A stretch of DNA of 64,000 bases from Crambe crambe (lineage: Eukaryota > Porifera > Demospongiae > Poecilosclerida > Crambeidae), in assembly GCA_963924555.1 (NCBI GenBank), contig OZ004592.1, forward strand, positions 5,828,001 to 5,892,000, given 5' to 3'. The notes under the pieces were generated by a model. The model was not told where the DNA came from and did not search any database. It saw only the letters and a program-made list of their open reading frames with translations. This document shows, in pieces, positions 34,901 to 46,077 of the stretch. Position numbers and translations under genes: made by a program. Within the stretch, counting starts at the first letter, position 1; each line of letters begins with the position of its first letter.

Positions 34901-37383
34901 AAGATTAATAATGATGAAGAAATGAGTTGAATACCTGAAATCTTCTTCTAGAATCTTTTGGGTTTCCGGCATTCTTCAAGCAGTTTTGGTTGCATTTGAC
35001 AAAGAATTTGAGACGGTACCTGGGGTATTGAATGTTATGGATAACATTGACTACAGCAATTAAATGCACTGTTGTGTATTCCAAGAATGAGGTGAGAGTT
35101 ATAACAATAAAGGACAATAGAATAGATACTGAAAGAATTGGTATCTAATTGAGAATTACAAAGTGGAAAGCATTATTGCACCTCCAAAAGAAGTTATTCT
35201 TAATATTAAAGTCATGAAATAAATCAAACCACAGTTATTATTATATTATTATTACACAGGGAAATTGAATTTCAACTTGTGGAATAATTGTTTCGCACTT
35301 ATTCCCATACCTATCAATTATTATCGGGTCTGATGGAGTGTCGTTCTTATTCCCACAGGACCGATGCTCCAGACATCGGCTACAGATGAGCTCGTGAGTG
35401 AGGAGGACTCTTCTGAAGTCTGGGTTTTTGCACGTTCCTTCATAAGGCACAATCTACAGAGACATAAGTATTATTATGAATTATAAGTGACTCCATTAGA
35501 ACAGAATGGCTATTGTTACTTTATCCCCCCAGGCAAACTGAAAATAAAACAAGAGTGCTATTTTGTCTCCTACTGGTATATAACAGGATATTTGAACTTT
35601 AATTACTTCACTTGGCGCCATTTTAATGGTGGTACCTGTTTTGTCGAAGAATCGATTAGTCTAACATACAAGTCCTCTTCTTTTTGAGTGCCTGTGAGTA
35701 TGAGTATTTGAATTACAGCATGCATTCATCAATCGTTTGATGAAGCTAGATAGATAGACTTACCATCACCATACATGACACTCAGCTTGTATATCAGTCC
35801 ATTTCTATAATCATGTCCATTCTGGGGGGGGGGGGGGGGGGGGAGGAGGGGGAGGGGGAGGGGGAAGTTAGTACATTGTAATTCTGTAGTGCAGCCAGTC
35901 TAGTTATCTTACAGCTGTTGTGTCATAGAAATCCTTAAAAACTGCCCTGTGGACTTCCACTGGATGATTTGAGCTGTCGTACATGGAAATGATGAAGTTG
36001 AAGAAGTTGCTTTTTCTCATATTCTCTGGAGGTTGCTTCTCAAAGTGAGCTGAAATGAGCTGGTGGTGAGGCTCTTGCCTGTGGATGAGATGATATAGTA
36101 CAATGCTGACAATACTTAATGCATGGAAGTACATATCCCTAGTACATATGCATCCTCAACACAAAAGTAAATGCATCATTGCTGTGTTTTTGTTAACATT
36201 TTTAAGTACTGCATGCTATAGATAAAAGAGTCATGAATGTGGCTTTAGATTAGAGGATTTGGTTGGGGCTGAAAAGAACTTGTGGCCAGTTATTGAGTAA
36301 ACAGGTACTAAAGTATGTCAGCTTGGTGGTTAAACCAGTAAGTGCCATCATAATGTAGAGATATAACAAAAGACCAGTGATTTGTCTGGTATTATCAGTG
36401 CAGACATATTCAGTTTAGGTATGGATCGCACTGAAGAGTTTGTGGTGGCAATGTGTGGCTAATTGTGAATCTACAGTTTTGAAAGTTGGTTTCTTACATA
36501 GCCCCTAAAGCAAGAGTTCTCATTAATCAAGTATCTTGTAATGATTATTATGACATGTGTCACTACTTTTAAACCATGGCCATAGTTATAAGTACTGTAG
36601 CAAACACTCATACAGAGATTTTAGAGGCGAGACTTGTGCTCAGTTTTAATTACATGCACATTATTGAGACAGGAAATATCGAATGTACTTCAGTATGTGA
36701 ATTATTAGCTATGAATATCAGGACGTGGTCCCTTCCATCTCTGTCAGTGTAACATAACACCAGCTCCCCTGACACTGCACAATAACTCAAGAGTAGGGGA
36801 TCGTTATTACAACATGCTCGTCATCACAAGAACTTATCATCCTGGCTCACACAGAGAGCTATACAGCAGGCATGACTCCATTTAGGATAGTGCAGCAGAA
36901 TCACAACAACAACAACAACAACAATAACAACAACAACGGTTCCATAATGTGTCCTTTGTAATCTCTTGCTGAATATATTAATTGTAAAGATAAGACTTAC
37001 TCAGAGGTTGACACCGAGTGCTGTTGGCTGCTATCTGCAGTAGAAGATACATGGTGCACACTTTCGGCTCCATCAATGGGGCTTGGAAGTCCTGCCATCT
37101 CATCAATTGGACTCAGACCACTGTAAGGTGATGCCCCACTCTCGGGATAACTCTGAAGAGTGGGAGAGAAAAAAGTCAAAAGTAGGAAGTACATACTTTG
37201 GATAAGCCAGGCATCGAGGAAATTAAAAGGTGAAGTCTTATCACTCAATTTTTGCATTGATAAGATAGCTAGTGTCACCCAGATGGAAGGGCTATAAAAT
37301 TACACTCTTATGTTGTCTGGTTCTGAAACATCTGGCTGGGCATACCACCCCACCTGTATGGAATTCAGAGCAGCATTACTGAA
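31943..37383 (-). CDS. EBF: EBF/COE (Collier/Olf/EBF) transcription factor
   Basis: Exons read from 37 kb downwards. A 30-bp micro-exon (37383-37354) joins in phase to 37152-36993 ([19 protein letters not shown]). The DNA-binding region follows: [19 protein letters not shown] (about 36050), [15 protein letters not shown] (about 35690), and the zinc knuckle H-x3-C-x2-C-x5-C in [14 protein letters not shown], then [29 protein letters not shown] is near 34810. The IPT/TIG domain is [11 protein letters not shown]...VVFGTLP, then [10 protein letters not shown] (about 34400-33985). The helix-loop-helix follows ([19 protein letters not shown], then [17 protein letters not shown]), then a long Ser/Thr/Pro/Asn-rich tail, ending near [18 protein letters not shown]-stop at 31943. 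COE proteins are dimeric nuclear transcription factors found across animals. The first exon with the start codon was not identified; it lies upstream of 37383. Confidence 0.92.
36904..36942. repeat. CAA microsatellite
   Basis: About thirteen CAA/TAA triplets within a long EBF intron. Simple repeat only. Confidence 0.8.
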
Positions 37384-39143
37384 CTGTATAAAAGGTGAAT
37401 GCTACATTGGTGTGCTCCCGATATTCATTGAAATTTGTTTTAATTCTTCCTTACCACAAATCACCACTACAACTAGTCACCTTCCATGAAAAACACCACC
37501 ATCTTCTAGGCTGGTGGTCATACCACAAGTGCAAACCATTAAAGTGGTCACATTCTACACACTCTTCCAAATCTACTATGCTGGATAAAACCCTTATATG
37601 CACATAAGTACACACATTTCATACTCATTTTCTTTTGCGAAAATGGTATCTGTAATCGTGCTGGATTGGGTGGAACTATATAAATTACTGTATGCACTCT
37701 GATTGATGAGTGTGCATTTGACTGGCGGGTCTTGTTGCCATAAACACAAAGCCATATTTTTAAACTTCTAATGCACAGTGTAGATATAACAACCTTCAGA
37801 GTTGACAAAGTCATGGAAAAAAGTGTATCACCTCAAGAGGAAGATTTCCCACTAACTGCAGTTCAAGACTGGTTTATGGTATAGAAAACTAAGGCTGTGC
37901 ATGAGTCAGTTTGTGTGTATGATATTCTCAATTTTTGGAAATTTGATGCCCATTACATACAGTATAGGCCTAGTATACTAATTCTGTTGATCTGCTACTG
38001 GTTAGCTTCTAGTCGGTCACTAATTAGCCACTTATCAAAAATAAAAAATATGGCCATTAAGATGCTCTTTAAAAAGTGAATTATTTTGAAAGTAACGATG
38101 ATAAGGATATTGATAGTGTTTGGATAACATCAATCTTCAAGTGGAGCGGTTATTTATGTGCACCCGATGCTGTCAGAGATAGATTAGTAGTGTCAGTATG
38201 AAGTGTTAAACCTCTTTCTCTCTGTGTTATGTCCTTCATGAGCCTCTATTGCCAATGATGCAATACAGTTTCGGCTTGTGTGAGATAAATAATATTATTA
38301 AGTGGTTGATCAATTCATTGACAATTTAAAGAGTGACGCTTTGTATATATTGACTTTAACAACTGAATTGATTTTTAGTACACAGAATAAGATTGCAGGA
38401 ACAAGACCATAATAATAATAATAATAATAATACTATACAACATCCACAGTAGTATAGCTATCAGTGTAACTCAACCTTGCCTACAGCTGGCTGGATGTAA
38501 CTGAATGCATGCATTGTAGGATTGTTACACCACATGGAGCGGGACCCACAGAGTCACTACTAGAGATAAAAAGTGCATGCATACATGGGCTAGCCCCAAA
38601 GTTGTCGGACAACCCTCCCCCAATTTTGTATTGTGTCATTTGGGCGTAATCCTAAAAATCTCACTGATAATAAGTCCTTTTAGTATTTTAACACAGTCTT
38701 GCAGTTTTAAGGAATGTATTTATTTCTCACCATCCTTATTAGATTCCAATGCGCCCTCTTTTGAAGAACCCTCACAACTGCTGTTAGTTGCGGCTGAACG
38801 GCTTTAGCAAAGCTGTGTTTAGTCTAGCGGAACGAGAGGCTTCGGTGCTGCTGCAGACTCGGTAAAGGTAGGTTGTGATCAATCAAAGAGCTCTGCTCTG
38901 CAAGGCGATGTCCAGTAGAAATTGCACCTGAGGAGATGCAATGCAACAGTTTGTAGCTGTGAAGTGCTATAACCAACTCCACCCTCAAGCATTTAACAGA
39001 TGGGCCTGCCCTGCAAAGCGCCTAGGGGTGTGTACGTACATGTAAAAAAAAAAAAAAAAAAAAAAAAAGTGCGTCACGTGATCTTCCACGTGGCTATATA
39101 TTGGCACTCTAAAGTCTAACAACCCTATTTACAGGTCTTCAAG
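37384..39143. other. Divergent spacer between EBF and CCT7
   Basis: This must contain the CCT7 promoter and the first exon or promoter of EBF. An A-rich homopolymer lies at about 39043-39068, and an AATAAT run at about 38410-38430. A short CpG-containing stretch at 38785-38880 and GCGTCACGTGATCTTCCACG at 39071-39090, which includes the E-box-like CACGTG, precede CCT7. No coding exon is supported here. Confidence 0.5.
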
Positions 39144-41153
39144 ATGATGGTGAGTAAGATATACCGTGATAGTCATGGTGAATGTTTCTAATTCTAGCCC
39201 CTTCATGTACCAGAGAGCACCCATAATCCTCCTGAAAGAAGGCACCGATTCTTCACAGGGGAGACCACAGATCATCAGCAATATTAATGCATGTGAAGTG
39301 GTAGTGGATGCTATAGGGTCTACTCTTGGCCCTCGTGGAATGGACAAGTTAATTGTAGATGGCCATGGTATGCAGTCTGGTACAGTCAGCTACACTTTAA
39401 CCATTTCCCTAGAAGTTGGAAAGGTCACATAATATCAGACAACACTGTGTCTGTTGTGGTGCTGATTAAAGCATCACAGTTAATATCAGACAACACTGTG
39501 TCTGTGGTGCTGATTAAAGCATCAGTTGTGGTGTACAGTCGTGTAGAGTCATAATATAGTACTGATATTCCTGGAAGTGAAGAAGGGGTTATTAATGGAC
39601 AGTTCATAACTCTCGTTTTACCAGCTTATTCAACCCACAGGGAAAACTACAATTTCAAATGATGGTGCTACAATTATGAAGTTGCTGGATGTGGTTCACC
39701 CAGCAGCCAAGACGCTGGTGGACATCTCACTTTCTCAAGATGCAGAGGTAAGGAACCTTGATTCGGATCACCACCACTCCCCCTTCCCCTCTCCTCCTCT
39801 TCCCTCTCCCCACTCCTGCCCACCCCTTTACCTCCTAGGCTGGAGTTGGCACCACCTCTGTGGCCCTTTCCCTTTTACACCTATCTCTCTTTCAGGTTGG
39901 GGATGGCACCACCTCTGTGGTCCTTTTTGCTGGCGAGATTCTGAGGAACTGTAAGACGTTTGTAGAGGATAATGTCCATCCTCAAGTAATAGTGAGGGGG
40001 GTAAGGAAGGCCACCCATTTGGCCCTTCAGAAGATCGAAGATATTGCCATCCAGGTCAAGAAGGAAAATCCTGAGTGAGTAGTCCAGAAGTTAGGATAAG
40101 AGACAGCTCTGATCTTCTGTTCTAACCATTCAGAGTTGGTTTGTGGCTGACGTCACATTGCCCTAGTAGTGTTGGTATTCTGAGATAATTTCAAACTTGT
40201 ACAGCTCATGTGATGTTCTTCTGTTTAGGGAGCTGAGAAACTTGATGATAAACTGTGCAGCAACTGCCATGAGTTCAAAGATGATAGCTCACCAGAAAGA
40301 GTTCTTCTCCAAAATGGTGGTGGATGCTGTATTTTCATTGGACGAACTACTCGCCCTCAACATGATTGGAATAAAGAAGGTTCAAGGTGGCTCTCTGGAG
40401 GTAGGTTGGTATGGGAGTGGTAAACAAACAACAAAACAACATGGCTCTCCCGCGTTGTACTTCTTTGCTTCTGAAAAATTTCAATGGTTGTTTATGGTTG
40501 GTTAGCAATGAACCATGGTATGGGCTTTCTCTGAAATGCTTTTTAAAGTCTCACTTTCTGGAAGATTTTCTAAAATGGAAAATGAAAACATGATAGTTTA
40601 AAAGTTTATTCCAAGTAGACAGTGTCATATTTATAGGTGGAGTCAACTTTCTAAACTCCCTTCTCTTTTTTTTTTTTTCTAACCCCAAGGAATGGAAACA
40701 ATGATGCTGCCCCCTCCCCACTCTATGGCTTCTAGAATTTACTCTGAAATGATGATACATTTTCTTTATGCCACAATGCCTATGTATCTATTTCATTGCT
40801 ACATGTACAAATAAGGGTGGTCAGAAGTTCTCTAGTATATACAGCAATGTGCTTAATCTGAAAAGGCACAATCACTGATTTTCAGCTGGCCTGTTTACCT
40901 GGCCAGTTCTTAAATGAAAAACTGTGCAATATCTTTTTCTTTTTTTTTTCTTTTTAAAGACTTGTATTACGGCAATTGTAGGAGTCCAGGCTGGTTGCAG
41001 GTGTGGCTTTCAAGAAGACTTTCTCATATGCTGGATTCGAGATGCAAAGAAAGAGATTCGAGAAGCCCAAAATTGCCCTTCTCAATGTTGAACTCGAGCT
41101 CAAGTCAGAAAAAGAAAATGCTGAACTTAGAATTGATAATGTCGAGGTATTTT

Positions 41154-41220
<67 letters not shown>

Positions 41221-42819
41221 ATCTCACTCTCTCTCTCTCCCCAGGAATATCAGAAAGTGGTGGATGCTGAGTGGACCATCCTTTATAACAAGTTGGAAAA
41301 GATTGTGAACAGTGGTGCTAAGGTTGTGCTCTCCAAGCTCCCAATAGGAGATGTGGCCACACAGTACTTTGCCGATAGGTATGGAAGTGCATACTAAATC
41401 TCTTATTATTATAACTTGGGAAATAATATCTCTCTGATTATGGGATGTGTTTCATTGATCCACCACTGACATCAACACCTCTCTAACTGGGGGACATTCT
41501 TTCAGTGGTAGAATAAGCAAAATCTGGTAATAAGTAAAAATGAAATTGGTCAGACATTCAGTGCACTATGAGTTTGTCACCATGATTTTATCAAGACTTT
41601 TCCTGTTCCCTGTATCTGTGCATATATCAATAGTGGAATTATCTATCCTATGTTGCTACGTATGACTCCTTTAGAGATGTGTTTTGTGCTGGCCGAGTGG
41701 TTGAAGAGGATCTTGTGAGGACCATGAAGGCATGTGGAGGAGCAATCCTTACCTCTGTCAATGGAATCACTGATGGTGTGCTGGGAACGTGTCAGTTATT
41801 CCAAGAAGAACAGATTGGTGGGGACAGGTAAAGGAAATATTCATTACAGAGCAGACCTCTAACTTGACCTTTTGACTATATAGGTACATAGCTGACCTCT
41901 AACTTGACCTTTTGACCTTTTCTGTAGGTACAATGTTTTCACTGGCTGCCCTGAAGCTAAGACATGTACTCTCATCTTACGCGGGGGTGCAGAGCAGTTC
42001 ATTGAGGAGACAGAGAGGTCACTTCATGACGCCATCATGATTGTTAGGAGGACCATTAAGCACGATTCTATTGTTGCTGGTGGGTGTGTCAACCCTTTAC
42101 CAATTCCAGTGCTGGTAGTTTAATGGATGGCTTATTCCTTATAGGTGGAGGTGCCATTGAGATGGAACTCAGCAAATACCTTCGTGATTATTCTCGGACG
42201 GTTGCTGGGAAGGAGCAGCTGGTGATTTCTGCCGTGGCCAAGTCACTTGAGATCATTCCGAGACAGCTGTGTGAAAATGCTGGCTTTGATGCTACCAACA
42301 TCCTCAATAAACTGAGAGAAAGACACTCCAAAGGTGAGGGTCATCTTACATTGTAATGTCACTGTTACAGTGGAACCTACGGATAATGGATACACTTGAG
42401 AGACCCAGCTTTTTTGTCCTTTGTAGAGAGTTTGCCCTTTTTGGAGGTTGGTTTATTCTCTTTCAAGGTGTCCTTTATTGGAGGTTGGTTCCACTCTTAT
42501 GTGTAGTTGAGTTGGTAAAGGGTCAATGGACCTTAGGAATGTGGAGGATCTTTGTTTTGCTGAGTGTTATTAGTGTTGTTGACTGTATGCAGGTCATAAA
42601 TGGTATGGTGTGGACATCACCAAGGAAGACATTGCCGATAACTTTGAGGCATTCGTGTGGGAGCCCTCCATGGTGAAACTCAATGCTCTCACAGCAGCGT
42701 CGGAAGCCGCTTGTCTCATTTTATCTGTTGATGAGACCATCAAGAACCCCAAGTCTGGTGGCAACGAGCCCCCCGCAGCACTCCCTGGAATGGGAAGAGG
42801 GAGAGGTCGTCCTCGTTGA
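39144..42819 (+). CDS. CCT7: Chaperonin TCP-1 subunit eta
   Basis: Exon 1 is only ATGATG (39144-39149), splicing at GTGAGT to [18 protein letters not shown]. The protein then follows animal CCT-eta exon by exon: [44 protein letters not shown] (the GDGTT ATP-site motif), [13 protein letters not shown]-type text near 41030, [44 protein letters not shown], and the Gly/Arg-rich end GRGRGRPR-stop. CCT7 is one of eight subunits of the cytosolic TRiC/CCT ring that folds actin, tubulin and other proteins. All exons are in frame, with no sign of decay. Introns contain a 51-bp tandem duplication, a MITE and a long CT tract. A partial copy of the GDGTT exon start occurs just upstream of the real one. 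Confidence 0.96.
39430..39526. repeat. Two-copy tandem repeat in a CCT7 intron
   Basis: A unit of about 51 bp (TAATATCAGACAACACTGTG, then GTGCTGATTAAAGCATCA) occurs twice in a row in the second CCT7 intron, with few differences. Confidence 0.8.
41158..41240 (+). repeat. CT microsatellite next to a CCT7 splice acceptor
   Basis: About 30 CT dinucleotides, then further CT/CCCC up to the acceptor ...CCCCAG before GAATATCAGAAAGTGG. The run forms the polypyrimidine tract of this intron. Confidence 0.85.
42367..42505. mobile_element. MITE of the CAGTGGAACC family in the last CCT7 intron
   Basis: The left end ACAGTGGAACCTACGGATAA and the right end, read in reverse as AGTGGAACCAACCTCCAATA, form imperfect inverted repeats. 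The interior shares CCCAGC...TTTGTCCTTTGTAGAGAG with the fragment near 32540. Confidence 0.65.
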
Positions 42820-43030
42820 GTAACTAGAATCAAATGATGCTTAGCTATTAGGTAGTTCCTTCTTCTTGCTTATGATTGGTCGTCTTATATGAACAGGTGA
42901 CATGATTATAATTATTATTATGAGCATTTTGCATTATTTAACACTTTGCTATTGAATGATACAGCAATTTGTATTGAAAAGAAATGCTTACTAAGTGAGC
43001 ATATAGGACTCAAATGCTTTCTTCCTCTGA

Positions 43031-45810
43031 TCAACTGTTCTCTGTGCACTTGTTATCCTCTGCACTGTTTTTGACAGATTTTATCCATTTCTTGAGTTGA
43101 GAGAGGAGTTTTTCAGTTAATGCACTGTTCTCATGTGATACATCTTGTGTTTCTGATGGATCCTTACTCAAGTCGTACAATTTGACTTTCCGGCTCTTCC
43201 CTTTCTTAAAATTGGCAATGAGTTTGAAGTTGTTGTCCATGATGACAGCTTTGTGAGGGTTCAGAAAGCTTCCTCTGAGATTGAAGGCCCATTTGATTGC
43301 ATTTTTCCTGGTCTCGTCTCCCTCAGAATTTCTTTCTGTTCTATTTTGTAAGAGTGGAAGTAGAGAAATTCCATCCATTTCACGACTTTTATTCAATGAA
43401 TCGTGCAATCCTAAACTGTCAATTACAGTCGGGAAGAAGTCACTAGTGACCACAGGATAGCTGGATCTTCTATTCCCCTTGATAATGTCTGGCCACTCTA
43501 CAATCCCAGGAACTCTAATCCCCCCTTCATACAAGGATTTCTTTCTTCCTCTCAATCCCTTAGTTGTCCCAGGGCTCCTTTCAGCGGGCCCGTTATCACT
43601 GGAAAACCATAGCATGGTGTTATCGCTAACATTATATTCCCTCAAGAGTGTTCGTATGCGACCCACTGCTGAATCCAGTGCTGAAATGGAGGCATAGTAG
43701 TCGACTTCTTTCTCCTGGAACTTTCCAGTCCTGTATGGAGTGTCATAGGGTGGGGTGGCTATGTAGTATGTATGCACTGAATGGAATGGAATGTAAGCAA
43801 AGAAAGGAACATCTCTATCATCACTCAATGTCGTGTTCAGAAATTCTGAAAACTCATCTGCTATGAACTCGGAGTCGTCCTTGAGGATAATCTCGGGATG
43901 TCCTTGGATTAGGCTGCTGTTTGAGGCAGGTTCATGGTAGTTGGTGCACGGAGGAGGCCCTCTTTTGCGGTAGTGTCCCAGTATGCACTGTGAGGTGTTG
44001 AAGCAGCCACAGTTTGGAGTGGAAGTGGGAACTGCTCTCTCTGTCACTTTCCATGCATCAAACCCATTGTCTCCTGGATTTGAAGTTACCACATCTCGCC
44101 CGTTTTTAGCTCCTAGTTCTCCCAAATGCCACTTGCCAACAGTAAAAGTCTTATAGCCTTGCTCCTTCAGTATCTCTGCTATAGTCAACTCAGATGCCAG
44201 AAGAGGGTGCTTAATAGGACAGAGAAAATCTTCACGTACTGGGCAATTTCTCCCTGCCGTGTTTGCCATCCACAGGCAGTATCTATTGTGGTTGCGTCCA
44301 GTGAGAAGAGAACCTCTGGTTGGAGAACACACGGGAGAACTGCTGTAAAACCGGTCGAATCTTATACTGTGTTCCCCCCTGGCCATTTCATCAAGGCTTG
44401 GCGTGAAAGCCACGCCCCCATTGTACTGAACATCCCCGTACCCCAGGTCATCTGCCAGTAGGAAAACAATGTTGGGACGACGTCTTGGTACTTCATCATC
44501 TTGAGCTAACTTGCGGCTGGACGGGTTGTGACTGGACCCTGCACTTTTTCCTCCAGCGGCATTTTGTGAAGTACCTGCAGTAGAATCAATCAGTTCATTT
44601 TATCCACTACTCTGGGTGATCAAATTTTCACCAGATCATGCTACTGTACTTCCTTTCATAATCTATAGAGCCAAAGCCACTAAGGAAGAAAGAAAATTCA
44701 TCCTAAGGAGTGAGGTTCACCCTTTCCTTCCCCTTGACTATTGATATCACCAGACCACAAAAACATTTTATCACTATGTACACCTCTGTGGTTTATAAGC
44801 CACCCAAAGAAACCGTTTCTGTTTCATACCACAGTGGATGACTCTTCTACTCCTGAGCTATCCCATTCAATTTGGCCGGTGTTTTTTTTTTGTTTATTTT
44901 ATGGTTTGTGCAGTAAGATTGGCTGGACTGTCTTGTTGAGTACTCTTCATAGCTAATTGCCAGCAATTTAGATCTGTGCTTTTACTGTAATCATTCATGG
45001 CAATTCACTGATAGTTAGAGTACTAAACCACTTCAAAGAATGGATCAATAATCATTTGCTCTCAAGTTAATAGTCGACAGCTGGGCTGGCATTAGTTCTG
45101 GCAGCTATTCCTAATAGGGTGCAGCTGCTACTAGTATTAGGGATAAAGCTGGCTGAAATTTCAGCAATAAAGTACAGTCAACTGATATCCTTTGATCAAT
45201 TTCTTAATAAGGTTTGTTATTATTATAGGTAGGTAGATATTTATTATCATATCAGAGGCGGAGGAACCACTGGGGCACAGGGGGCGTGTGCCCCCCCCAA
45301 ATTTTCACAATAGTAACGTGCCCCCCCAAATTTGCTACTAATAATAACTAGCTGCATGTATATGGTATATCTTGCATGCTAGCTTGTAATTGTTGTGATA
45401 AGAATGTTTTCTTCACACTCATACACATCGGTTAATTAAGTGCCCCCCCCCCCCCCCCCCCAATTGAAATGATCTTCCTCCACCTCTGCATATCATGGCC
45501 AAGGAATAGCTAGTTAGAACAGGCCTGACATGCATGGTGTCTATTCTTTCAGAAAGACAAAATGCAGTGTATATGGTGCTAATATGGAAAAGTCATAACA
45601 TCATTATAATAATTGCTTAACTTTCTCAGGAGCTAGGTGGCTGTCTAAGAAATTTATACCATTGATTAATATTGATTAGAACTAGCTAAAGAAGATTTTA
45701 TTTTAATATAACTGGATCAGACTAGCAAGCTCACCTGGTGCTGTAAAGGAGAGCAGAGTGGATATGACAATCAGAAGAGCTGCACACAAGATCTTCAAGT
45801 TCAGCAGCAT
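43031..45810 (-). CDS. Secreted arylsulfatase-type sulfatase
   Basis: Two exons. Exon 1 (45810 to about 45735) encodes a signal peptide, MLLNLKILCAALLIVISTLL. After an intron of about 1.16 kb, exon 2 (44574-43031) begins GTSQNAAGG and runs to the stop. The core starts with PNIVFLLADDLGYGDVQY (metal-binding DD). The signature C-S-P-T-R-G-S-L-L-T-G-R holds the Cys that becomes formylglycine. Later come VGKWHLGELG, FFAYIPFHSVHTYY, WFSSDNGPAERSPGTTKG and GGIRVPGIVEWP. About 535 residues, normal for the family. Such enzymes remove sulfate esters from sulfated glycans or small molecules in lysosomes or outside the cell. I cannot name the substrate. An hAT-like MITE sits in the intron. Confidence 0.93.
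45253..45488. mobile_element. hAT-like MITE in the sulfatase intron
   Basis: The left end CAGAGGCGGAGGAACCACTG and the right end, in reverse CAGAGGTGGAGGAAGATCAT, form imperfect inverted repeats. Flanks are TATCATAT and CATATCAT, similar but not a clean 8-bp duplication. CAGAGGCGGA ends are common in hAT/Tip100-type elements (established pattern; assignment is inference). The interior has three C-rich runs, the longest about 18 C. Confidence 0.6.
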
Positions 45811-46077
45811 TATTGATTCAGCTCACAATAATATCAAGACTTATTGCGCAGTGACCGCGGGACTGCTTTATTTATTGGCTGCACGAGTAAGGCTTCCCTT
45901 TAATCAGACAATCGGAATTTCGAGGTACATAAAACCTTGTAAGACTCGATACAATGAATGATTAAGTCAGTCCATTCCATGTCTGCTTGGCTGGTTACAT
46001 AAACTTCTTCCAGTCCACAATAATAAAATAAATCACATTGCCAATACAATGGAACAAAAGAAAACTAAAAAAAAAAG

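Noticed and set aside
37395-38079. Short open frames between EBF and CCT7
   Set aside because: No domain, no splice-consistent neighbours and AT-rich codon use; judged to be chance.
45420-45475. Poly-C in the sulfatase intron as another acceptor tract
   Set aside because: On the sense (minus) strand of the sulfatase it is poly-G, and it lies inside a MITE, so it does not support the acceptor-tract pattern.
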